Shown here in pieces: positions 11,566-21,560 of a DNA stretch of 64,000 nt (its first letter is position 1; each line of letters starts with the position of its first letter). The DNA is taken from contig CM077115.1 in NCBI GenBank assembly GCA_039619475.1, positions 507,491,352-507,555,351 on the forward strand, in the 5' to 3' direction. The stretch is from Icerya purchasi (lineage: Eukaryota > Arthropoda > Insecta > Hemiptera > Monophlebidae). The notes under the pieces are model-generated. The model was given only the letters and a program-made list of their open reading frames with translations, did not search any database and was not told the DNA's origin. Made by a program: the position numbers and the translations under genes.

Positions 11566-13000
11566 CGAAACCTCGCCGCTATGACTGTGCCCATGTTTAG
11601 AATCACGTTTTCCGGTGGCAGTTTTTTTCACAGTGACCCATCTGCAGTGCAGAAAAGAAAACAAAGTTGTAATACTTGAGCATTAAATATATACTTGTAT
11701 AGACTGGATAATAAATATTCGTAGTTGTTATTTGTTAATTATAAATTTTCGGAATTTCAATTCACGTTAGATTAATTCCTTCGAAAGCGATAAATGACTT
11801 CACAGACCCCACTGTCACGGTCACGACACCAGTTACGAAACACTAGGTTAGAGCACAACTGTGTTTGAGTTAGATAAGCCTAGTGCGTCGTTCTCGACAA
11901 ATGAATGCAGACGGCATGTTGGGTTCTCTCCATCAACCGGCTATCGCTTAGTCTGCTATTCAGAATAGTCGACCGCTTTCCGGCATGGTCGGCTGTCAGT
12001 TCCCGAGGAGTTTGAAGTCACATTAGAAGACCATGCGGTCAGGAGTGCATGAACAGATGTTCCCGCTGTTGTTAGGCAGCCAAGCATTTTCCGACATCTT
12101 TGAGTCTCTTCGTCCTCTAGACTTCAAGCAATAATCCGAATGAATAAGGAATGTGTTCAACGTTGCTAGTTTTGAACGAAGAAATTCGGAAATAAAAAAC
12201 GTCTTTTTGGTGTATGATCGTTGGTTTTTTAGTATTTTACGTACCTATGTTTTATTTATATTTAATATCTTCTATGTGTCTGCGAGTCGCGAATTGTACG
12301 ATTTTTTTTCCCTTTTTTACTTTGAACACACCGTTAGAAGCATTTTATTAATTACAAATATAGAGAAATAACGTGAAGTATTTCCCCGGCAATAACAAAC
12401 AAAAATAAATAGAAATTAATTTACATTTTAATGAATTACTAAAATAAATACTTCAATTTAAAGAAACGTCTTTTCGCCTCCGTCATCAGCTAACAACACA
12501 GAGTACACACTCAATAATTTATGTGTTGACAGCTGAAGATGGGCTATGCCCGAAAACACTTCTAGAATAATTTTAAATTATTAAGGTGTTAATTTATACA
12601 CTTTTATCTTCGTTAATTATTTATTTTACATTTATAAATTTTAATAATGCGCATTTATATAAATTTGTTTCTGTAGCGTTGGAATTTTGTGTGTTATGTT
12701 GCGGTTTTACGGTTTCTGTGGTATATTTATTTCAATTTAGTGCGACACAATAAGGGTGGAATATTATGATATTAAAACACCTGATGATAACTCGAGAAAC
12801 GAAAAGGGAAATAAGACAAAATAATAAATGTAATAAAGATATTTCGGTGATTTTACATTTACACATAATTCTCGATTATAATGTCGACGACGATGCAATC
12901 GGAAATAATTTTTGGCTTCATTTCGTTGTGTATGTTATTATGTTATTTGAGAGTTGCGTTGATTTTTTTTTCTCGATAATATGTATAATTTATTTTTGGC
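11566..13000. other. No gene seen
   Basis: AT-rich sequence with one mixed-composition block (11770-12130) that matches nothing I know. A hammerhead-ribozyme-like core at 12533-12555 is treated as a separate entry. Open frames at 12153-12371 and 12766-13014 have low-complexity hydrophobic products and run into the tandem repeat. Confidence 0.35.
12526..12566 (+). other. Hammerhead-like motif
   Basis: CTGAAGA (12533-12539) fits the CUGANGA core of a hammerhead ribozyme. A GGGC-TAT-GCCC hairpin (12541-12551) follows as stem II, then GAAA (12552-12555). GTGTT upstream and AACAC downstream could form a stem III. Against it, the base at the cleavage position would be G rather than A/C/U, and the space for stem I is only a few bases. 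Probably a decayed or chance copy of the hammerhead-like words carried by retroelements. Confidence 0.25.
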
Positions 13001-13242
13001 TGATTTTTGTCTAATTTTTGTTTGATTTTTGTCTAATTTTTGTTTGATTTTTGTCTGATTTTTGTCTGATTTTTGTCTAATTTTTGTCTGATTTTTGTCT
13101 GATTTTTGTTTGACTTTTGTCTAATTTTTGTTTGATTTTTGTCTGATTTTTGTCTGATTTTTGTCTGATTTTTGTTTGATTTTTGTCTGATTTTTGTTTG
13201 ATTTTTGTCTGATTTTTGTCTAATTTTTGTCTGATTTTTGTC
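13001..13242 (+). repeat. 11-bp minisatellite, about 22 copies
   Basis: Tandem array of TGATTTTTGTC with C/T and G/A changes at two positions (TAATTTTTGTC, TGATTTTTGTT). All copies keep the 11-bp length, so the array grew by whole-unit duplication rather than by slippage of the T run. It sits in AT-rich sequence with no gene next to it. Confidence 0.95.
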
Positions 13243-15510
13243 TTTTTATAATAAAGAATGTTTTATTTCTTTATTTTTTTTTAAATAAAATTTTTATTAC
13301 AGTAAATATAAATTTTAGATGAAATACATTTCTTTCTCATTGATTTTTAAAAGATTTAAGCGGCCATTAATATACGGGCCAGGGTGCAGTATCTCGATAT
13401 ATAAATAGGCAAAAGAAAACAGTTTAGTACCTTTTTCTTCTCCGTTTATTAACCGATTTTTTTTTTTGTTTAGTAGCTATTGACGATTTTTAGTGTTATC
13501 AGTAAAACATTTTTGGAAACGGTTATTTTTTTTGTTCTTATTTAAATAAAAAAGTTAATACAAAAAATGAAAAATGAAATCGATATTATAGCTAATAAAT
13601 CTGACCTTATTAAAATGTTTTAATTATTCTTAATAATCATCATTATTGGCTTTCTTACATAAATATTAAGGCGTCATTTTATATCAATAAATGAGGATCT
13701 TTTAAAAATTGTGATTTAATTTTATCGAATTTATTTTTTATTCAATCATAATGGTATTGAACTGTTTTGTATTGTAAATATAATTATAAAAGTGTATGTT
13801 CTGAGATATGCAATGAACGAATGTGTAAGAGTAGAAATTTTTTTTTTCTAAATATGCAAATTCATATATCTCAAATTTTTAATAATAATTATGGTCGAAT
13901 TTAGACCAATGGGCGAACGCTCTAGTCTTAATTTAGAACATAATATTTACAGATTACTTATGTAATCGTATAATGCGTTATTGAAGAGAGTATTTTCACA
14001 AACTTGACATTTTGCGAACAGCAGACCCATTGCGGTATGCAGAAGGCAGAGATGGCAATGTATTTTGCTTATTGATTAATGCGCCGTTGTTTCAATTAAT
14101 TAATTGTAGAATCTGTAAACATTAATTTGTCCGTAAATTCCAAAACGGTCGTAGTCGTTAGGGTAACTGACTGCCATGTTTAAAAACGTTTAACGGGAAA
14201 TAGTAACCAGTGGCGGAACACTAATTAAATAGCGTTATCAATCACCTGTTTAAGCTGTTGCCGAGAAGGTCATTGATACCGTATAAATAGTTCGCACGTT
14301 CGCTACGAACTGCTCCTATAATAATAACTCTTCCAGCTCGCATTTTACTATTGTAAATAATTAGTTTCTCGGATTTAACGCGAACAAGACGCTATTTAAG
14401 GTGTAACAAAGACAACTACATGTTTCGTTCTTCTACAGGTGTACCGTGGAGCATAGTGATTATGGCTGTGATTGTTTCCGCGGCATCAGTCAACAGTTCT
14501 GACTGGCTCTCATTCAGTCCAGTGCGGTTGCCTCAACCGGTGTAGTAATTTCATTCGATTTTAAAAAGCCCGTGTTATCTTAAACTATGCCAAGGTCTTC
14601 AAAAATCGCCTACTAATTATCATTATCGAGTTATCCTTTACATGCATGTGTCTAAACAAACGCTAGCACGCATTAACAAACGTTGACAATTTAAAAGGTT
14701 TTTTCTCTTCTATAGAGTATTGCATATGCCCCTGTATGGAATGCAGCATTTAACGTCCTCTTGATGACCCGGAGTTTGAAGAAAAACTCTCTCTACCAAT
14801 CGACAATAAATGGTTAATTTTTTGTTGAATATTTTGTTTCTACACCGATACGATTTTTTTTTTTTTCCGAATGCAGTTACTCCCCTCACAATTATGCACT
14901 CATTTAGCAGATATCGGTACGCATTTTTATTACAGTGCCAATAGGAGAGGGGATGCATAGGTTCACTGTTGGTATAGGATTTAACGGAAGCTTCCTTTCG
15001 TGTCTTGCCTTTTCATCTTATTCTATTTCTTCTTTTTTATTTTCAATTTCTGATTGTATTAAAATAGATATGATTCCTTCCTTTTCTAATTGTTTTTGGC
15101 TAATGGTGCATAAGCCAAAAAATAAATAAACATATATATATATATTAACAAAAATTTTATGCTGAAAAAAAAAAGGCGAATTTCCGAAAAGACAAGAGAC
15201 TTTTGATAGCCTGGCATTCTTAATAAATACATCCATCTATAACATATATTGGTTTTGCTAAATAGCCGTCGGAGTCTATATTTTAAATGGGAGGAAAACT
15301 GGGTGGTAATGTCGTTATAAGCAATAAAAGCCCCGCGCCACATAAAATACCAGCGGCTTCGTGGAATCAGTTAGATTTTCCAGAACACTAACCGGAGAGG
15401 AGAGAGCCAAGTACTGCACGTGAGTAAGGAGTTTCCGCGAGTAATCAATACTTACTGGGTGGTTACTCTACATTCAGGTGTTGCTGGGGATAATCAGCGT
15501 TTGGCTGTAG
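13243..15510. other. No gene seen
   Basis: AT-rich, with T runs at 13261-13290, 13457 and 14852. Overlapping short open frames on both strands near 14710-15343 are low in complexity. The block 14030-14560 has more balanced composition but no recognisable coding frame. Confidence 0.35.
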
Positions 15511-15511
15511 T

Positions 15512-15720
15512 TCTTTTTTTTTTTACTTTTTTATTGGGCCTGTCAGCAACGGACAATTACCTATCAAGAAGGAAGAACGTAGAACAAAAGGAAACTGAGG
15601 ATACTAAGAAAGTTATTCGGGGAAGGTGGAGACGGCCAGAACTACTATGGAGAGACAGGAAGGGAGAGAACTTGTGCAATTAGCAGTCCGAAGGGAAATA
15701 AATGTGTAGAGGAAAAAATA
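15512..15720 (-). mobile_element. 3' end of the I-clade-like LINE family
   Basis: The T run at 15512-15535 is followed by GGGCCTGTCAGCAACGGACA, the minus-strand 3' tail shared with 5366, 33598 and 56430. The adjacent + strand is purine-rich for about 150 bp, as in the other minus-oriented copies. The coding end is too decayed to read with confidence. Confidence 0.5.
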
Positions 15721-16399
15721 TAAAGTATACCTTAAAGGAAAGGAAAGCTCTCATGTCTTGTTAACAATAAAACCTGATTATAATATATTATATCTATTTA
15801 AACTAAATGCGCGATGTGACCAGCATAAAAAGAAAAGTATTTTTATCCATGTCTGCGATTGCTGGGCAGCGCCCGCAAAAATATCCTCATCAGCAATATG
15901 GCCGCAACTGCAATGCAGTGTCTACAGTGCCCAATGAGGCACGAGACAAGACATCGCTATTCGCCTACGGTTGCGACTGCAACGCAATTCCCGTCCAGAA
16001 AAGCAAAATGATTGATTATCCATTATTCAAACGGCATCTGCGGACGACGAGCTTACGATATATTAAGGATAAAAAGGAAAGTGGCTCCACATCGGAAGAG
16101 GCCAGCATGATCGCCAAATAGCGTAGCGTTCATACTAACTCAGGAAGATCCGCGCCACCTTGACCCAGTACCACTATGGCCACCATCCGAGCAAAGAGGC
16201 CCACAATGGACCAAGTGAAGGCGACCGGCGAACCAAAATATTAAGATAAGAAAAGGATGAGGTTTTAATTACCGAATAACAACTATTTTAGACTTGATGG
16301 CCATTACTATTTTTGATGTAATTTTTCGAAAATTTTACTAACTAGTTTTTTATCAAATTTTACCCTGTTCGCGTAAAGTTGTTTCTATTGACTTTATCA
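15721..16399. other. Unassigned open frame, otherwise empty
   Basis: A 104-codon open frame on the + strand (15807-16121) has a normal amino-acid mix, including a CNAVSTVPNEARDK stretch and a Cys-x-Cys-Asn near the middle. I recognise no domain and no splice or promoter context. The block 15800-16250 is more GC-rich than its surroundings, which could mean a decayed transposon protein. Not called as a gene. Confidence 0.25.
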
Positions 16400-16610
16400 A
16401 TTGTTCTCCCTATCTCTCCGTTCAACCTTGTGTCTTGCTGCCAATCCATGGGTCTCTTTGATTTCTTTACTTCGTCGTTCTGTTGTTGTCTCCATTAATC
16501 GCGGTGCGTTCTTAAGCCGTACTTTATTATCTTCCTCCTGTTTTCATTATTCCTTAGTTTCCTATACGTTTTATCCTCTCCACTCAAACAAAGAACTTAA
16601 TTAACTACGC
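16400..16610 (+). pseudogene. Possible decayed C-terminal piece of the I-clade-like LINE
   Basis: The + strand reads LLRRSVVVSINRGAFLSRTL, which resembles SRRSSIVSLIRLRINHSLLP at 6850-6900 in copy 2, with the same pyrimidine-rich composition. No Cys/His motif or tail follows, so this is a weak call. Confidence 0.3.
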
Positions 16611-17031
16611 TACGATAGCGGGCTTTTGAATTAATATTAAAATGATTCTCATTTTCTGTATATCGATACGAGTGAGTATAAAAATACAGAACAGATAATA
16701 CATATGTATATACTAAATTCACCAAAAATATATCTTACGAAATTATTAAATTTACGAAAATTAACGCGACTCGGAACATGTCGGTTTTCGTTAACTTAGT
16801 GATTGTCTGATGCGGTTTGATAAGATCTTGTTAATCGGGGTTGTTTTGTCGAGTATAGTAGAGAACGAAAGTTGTATTTAAAAGATATTTTAAACGAAGA
16901 AAAGGAGACGCGTGAAAATGGAATTTTTTTAAAATCGGTAATGTTTAATTGCCATCCGGTTTCCATTGATTTATATTATATTCCAGGTAATGAAACGATG
17001 CGTGATCGAATTAAATAGTACTCGAATATGT

Positions 17032-17073
<42 letters not shown>

Positions 17074-19025
17074 GTGTAACGTGTGCACGAATATGCTGTA
17101 CAAGAACAAAAGGGCAATTTCATGATGAATCTTCGAAGACGGAAGTATTCTCTAATACGATCCGTGTCTATTATTAAGAACCTGAAAATAAATAAACTAT
17201 TAATCGGTGTTCCTGGAGCTCATATGATCTTTATTACCTTGATTCGAGAAGCTGCACGATACGCATTATTAATATGTTTAAAAAGGGCTCTTAGTAATTA
17301 ATAATTACTACTTTTTGCTGTTCTTCTGCCAGACGAAGCGTTGCGCTCGTGCATTTTTAATATTCTAAGGAAAAACCTGCGCGTGTTTGTGGATTTCTGT
17401 TGGAAACAGCGAGGAAAAAAATCAATTCCGACACATACACACACACGCACACAGATGTTTTCTTAGTTGCTTTCTTTTGTTTCATTTGCGTAGATTATAA
17501 TTTGAATATGTCGATCTCCTTGAATAGTAATCTAGTATAGGACTTAACTTTTTCCGGCACTGAGTTTCCCATCCGTTACAATCTATTTAATTGCTATTTC
17601 CTCGCTCATAAATAATTTTCTTACAGTGTAGGAATGGTTATCGGAATTGAACGAATAAAAATCCCTTATTCACCTGCTACAAACAAGCTAAACGTAACAC
17701 ACGATAGAGTTTGGCAACTTTTTATGATTATCATTCGAGAAAAGAGGAATATTTTTAAACGATATATTTAGAAAATAATATTTCTTTTGTTGAATAAAAA
17801 CCTTTTTTTTAATGATTTTTTTTTTTGTTTTATTAATATTTTCAATAAACTATTTTTGAGAAAGTTCCCTCCAAAAAAAAAAAAAAAAGAAAAAAAAAGA
17901 AACTTACGAGGAACAGTTTAAACGAGATGGTCAATAATGTTTTTCTTTTAAATTTTCGAACAGTCCTTTCAACGGTCAGAATCTTAACAGGCTGATATGT
18001 TTTCTTTCACTACCGGATTTTCAAGCCTTCTTTTTCACGATCGACCATTCTATTCTTTCTCTATCAACCGCAGAGCCTTTCTCCACTTTGCCGACATGCC
18101 TTTAGTTATTTTTATTATGTTCACAGAGGTTTTCGCCATCGACCGTTTCGCGATAATATATACTTATTATTTTATATTTTTCTAATTATGCACACTAGAA
18201 TACTATGCATACAAGTATATTATGATATGTATCGTTATTATTACAACTGATGGATGTGCTTGTGAACTTACTTTTCGGAACATTGAATGACAGTGCAATA
18301 TATCAGTGCGTCCTTAGTAGAAGCCGTCAGATTAGCGGTAATTACAGGACATTATGACGCGCTCCTACCATTAATCCGCCGTCGTAACGCACTCTTGCGC
18401 GCACCGCATCTATCAAAAACGTCAACTCTCTACCCGCTCTTCACGGAGCAGATTCACGACCGCAATATTCACTCGCCGAAACGAATTATAATCTCCACCT
18501 CGCGCCTACAGATCTCATTCGGTCTACCGATATCGTTCTCGTTAATTTTCCCTTTAAATTTAGGGAAAAACCAACAGAATTTTCGATTTCCATTCAGCCT
18601 TGAGCTTATACGGCATTTTGAAATTAATCCGTCATGAGTGACCGACGGAAAACTAACGATTTTCAGGAACACGGAGGGACGAAGAAAAAACAAATTATTA
18701 TTTTATAACGTCGAAAAAAAAATTAATTCATTTTTTTTTTTTTACGCTGTTAACCTAGAACATTTTCTAATTTTATTTAGAAATGTTTGGATAACCTTTT
18801 TGTTTTTCTTTTTTATTACGGAGTCGATTTGATACGTCTACCGAGATTACACAGCTTCGTGCAGTTCCATCTGAGTACAAATGTGCCGTTTGTTTCGCTG
18901 AATTTCAGTCGTGAAAACTAGTAAAACATCGGATTCCAAATAGGCCAGTTTCCCGCGCAAATCACTGAGCGACAGTACTGTTTTCTTAAAAATTCTCCCG
19001 GCACACCGCCGAGGTATTCAGCCCC
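16611..19025. other. No gene seen
   Basis: (TA)n at 17035-17072; (AC)n near 17433-17452; A/T runs at 17799-17900 and 18715-18745. A 116-codon open frame (18287-18637) has some Arg/Leu-rich sequence but no recognisable domain. Confidence 0.35.
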
Positions 19026-20090
19026 TTTAATATTTTCGTTTGCTCCCAAACTCCCAAATCAATTTACTCTACCTGATCGCGCTGGCAAACGCAAAATGTT
19101 TATTGAAACGAGTTTTTTTTATCCCAGTTTCATATTCCTCCGCCGTCAGTGTATTGAGATACGCGTAGTCGCAGCTTCTTTCAGTTTTTCATCACTACCA
19201 AATTTCTTTCCTGCTATAAAAAGTCCTTGAGTTTTGTAAACAGATGATAATCTGAAAACTCAGGACTATAGGGTGAATCCCAACTTGACTTGTTGCACAA
19301 GTTATCGTGCTAAACAAGCCGTATGAGGCCGGGCATTGTCGTGGAGGAGAATGACGCCACTAGACAATAGACCTCGTCGTCGATTTTGAATAGCCCGCCG
19401 TAATTTCTTCAATGTCGCACAATATGCATTGGCATTGATAGTGTCTCCGCGGGTAGTCAGTAAGCAGTACACTTCGCCTATTCCGGAAAATGGTTGCCAT
19501 GAATTTCCGGCTAGACATTACCGTTTTGAATTTTTTGGGTTTGTTTGCTGAATGAACATGATGCCACTCCGTTGATTGTCTTTTACTCCTCTCAGGTGTT
19601 GCATAAGAAATGTGACTTCAAGAAAGAGTCTTCTCCCGCACGAGAGTAACGTTCCAAGATCGTCAGTGCTGCAGCCGTACGCGTGGTTTTGTGTTCATTA
19701 GTAAGCATGCGAGAGACCCACCTTGCACAAATTTTCGAATGATGCATCTTTAACAATTTCATAGAACTGTTCGTGAAACATTATGAAAATGTTCGCAGCG
19801 ATCTCGTTAATTGTAACGCGCCGATCGTTCTTTACGAATTCGTTTATTGAACTCAGCAGTTCGTCCGTAATGACTGACGGCCGTCCCGAACGCTCCTCAT
19901 CTTGGTTGTTCTCTCTTCCCAAGTTTAAATTACGACACCAGCGCAGTCGACTCATCCATAACATTGTCTCCATGCTCCTTCCTTAATTGACGATGAATGT
20001 TGCAAGGTCGCGCCTATTTCCTGCGTTGAGAAATCTAATCCCAAACTTCACCACAACTGGCGGCGTTCTCTATTTTTTTTGAACATTATA
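19026..20090 (-). pseudogene. mariner-family transposase pseudogene
   Basis: Minus-strand reading gives the mariner order: DEERSGRPSVITDELLSSIN and DRRVTINEIA (N-terminal DNA-binding part, 19900-19790); then VKDNQRSGIMFIQQTNPKN, RGDTINANAYCATLKKLRRA, IQNRRRGLLSSGVILLHDNA and RPHTA (catalytic part, 19560-19320); then SDYHLFTKLK and GKKFGSDEKLKEA (C-terminus, about 19270-19170). The HDNARPHTA block carries the second catalytic Asp, and a downstream Asp in SDYHLF is where the third falls in DD34D mariners. At least four frameshifts or stops break the frame, so it is inactive. I could not place both terminal inverted repeats; the ends given are the coding limits. Confidence 0.85.
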
Positions 20091-20570
20091 AATACTCACG
20101 GAAATAACACAGTCAATACCAGCGAGACGTAATTTTGAATGCAGACAGCTGAAATACAACTTGAAAGGTGTTAGTATTTATCCGGCGGCTACTTCACTCG
20201 CCAGCGTTTTGCGTATCACAAACGGCTACTACTTCCCGGATGACCCTCGTACCATTAAAAAATGCTCAGCAATTTACCAGAAGAAAAAAAGAAACAAACA
20301 AAAAAGCCTAGTTTGTAGACTGCAATAGACGTACTTGGCGTAAACAGATGCGGGTAATTCGTTTACCAGTGAAATTTTTTTTGTTGCGTGTATGTAAATA
20401 AATAAATAAAAATAATCTTCCTGCTAGTAATGTAGCATTCAAGGTGAAATTTGAATTATTCAATCATATTTTATGCAAAAATGTACCGTTAACAATGAAC
20501 GAAAAGCAACAACGAGAGAAATAACGGGGCTAACTTATGACGTCACATTTTTTGCTCTTCCAGTTTATCT
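20091..20570. other. No gene seen
   Basis: AT-rich spacer between the mariner relic and a LINE tail. Any mariner 5' terminal repeat should lie near 20100-20260, but I could not pair it with the other side. Confidence 0.35.
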
Positions 20571-21560
20571 GCTTTTTTTTTTTTTTTGAGCATGTCGACA
20601 TAGGACCTCGGCCCCTCTAAGCAATTAGAAGTGGAAGAATTAGAGATCTGGTACGGTAAATTAAAAAAGAAACTAAGCGTTACGATAATATTGAATGGAC
20701 GGGATTTAAGAGGTTCGATAAAAATTAGAAAGCTTAAGAAATAACACATTACAATATATAGGGGATAGTACATTTAGTGAAGAGGAATTAGCATTCATAA
20801 TTAAGATGAAGTCGTCGCGATAGCCTAGTTGCTAGAGCGCTTGACTTCCGATATGGCGGTCACGGGTTCGATCCCTAGCGACGACGAACTTATTACAAGA
20901 ATTAAATAAATAATCGCTAATAATCACGTGGAAGGCAATGGCAAACCACCACGTTCAACATCATATGCGCGCTAGGTCAATACACAGCAGACACTCACGG
21001 GACTGCACTGGTAGCGCGATAAATCAAACGATTACTAATCAGTTCCGAATGTAGTCTTGCGTGTATACACCTGCGTTGCATATATAATAATTTCTTAGTA
21101 TACAACCTATATCTGTACATCTAAAAAAAAAAAATGTACGAATAGGTTGTCCACCAACCGAATGGTTGAGGATATAATGATGATGAATTAAGATGAAGAT
21201 GCTAATTGGAGGTGTGTTGAAACGTAAAGAAGAAAGCAAAGTATGATTAAGGCGTATAATAGAGACGAGGAACGACGTAATGAAGGGAAATCGGAAGGAG
21301 GAAAGATTCGATCGGCTGGTTTGTAAAAATTTACCTGGAAAAGAAGGAATTTGACCAGAGTTTAGTTTTTGTTTAGAGGGGAAGCAAGTTAGAAACAGGG
21401 GAATTTCTGAGAAATAAAGACAGGAAGACGATGCAATCCGAAAAATTCGCCATTTCATTGCTACACACTACGGCTAGGGAAAAAAATCGTAGTGGGTAGA
21501 ACGGAGTGAGATAAGGTTGCAGATAATTGCAAAAAAAAAAACCTGAACAGAACATTGAAT
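20571..21560 (-). pseudogene. I-clade-like LINE copy, interrupted by a SINE
   Basis: The T run (20571-20587) then GAGCATGTCGACATAGGAC is the family's minus-strand tail. Upstream on the minus strand, 21450-21200 reads GQIPSFPGKF, ITSFLVSIIRLNHTLLSSLRF (compare SIVSLIRLRINHSLLPSSRF in copy 2). After the SINE is skipped (20811-21185), MNANSSSLNV and NVLFLKLSNF follow, the decayed counterpart of CDANHIFFECP and its sequel. Only about 600 bp of the LINE C-terminus remain. Stops and frameshifts are present. Confidence 0.6.
20811..21185 (+). mobile_element. tRNA-headed SINE, copy 1, with 12-bp target duplication
   Basis: The head folds like a tRNA: 7-bp acceptor GTCGTCG...CGACGAC, an A-box-like TAGCCTAGTTGCTAGAGC and a B box GGGTTCGATCCC. 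A body of about 200 bp follows, containing the words GGAAGGCAATGGCAAACC and CAGTTCCGAATGTAGTCTTG. The end is TGATGATG, a short trinucleotide tail rather than poly(A). The element is flanked by AATTAAGATGAA at 20799-20810 and 21186-21197, a perfect 12-bp target duplication. It lies inside the LINE copy that covers 20571-21560. Two further copies (47186, 53535) share head and body. It is therefore a SINE and not a tRNA gene; transcription by RNA polymerase III is expected from the family but not shown here. Confidence 0.9.

Noticed and set aside
13001..13242. Direct repeats considered as a CRISPR array
   Set aside because: Units are head to tail with no spacers, in an animal genome. The GGGAACC ladder also lacks uniform spacers and repeats.
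15807..16121. 104-codon open frame with Cys-x-Cys and balanced composition
   Set aside because: I could not match it to a gag knuckle or any domain, and there is no neighbouring element to support it. Mentioned as unassigned only.
18287..18637. 116-codon open frame on the + strand
   Set aside because: No recognisable domain, no splice or promoter context, and open frames overlap it on the other strand.
20811..20888. Apparent tRNA gene with acceptor stem and B box
   Set aside because: The same head is followed by a shared ~300-bp body in three places, and this copy has a 12-bp target duplication ending after that body. It is a SINE head.
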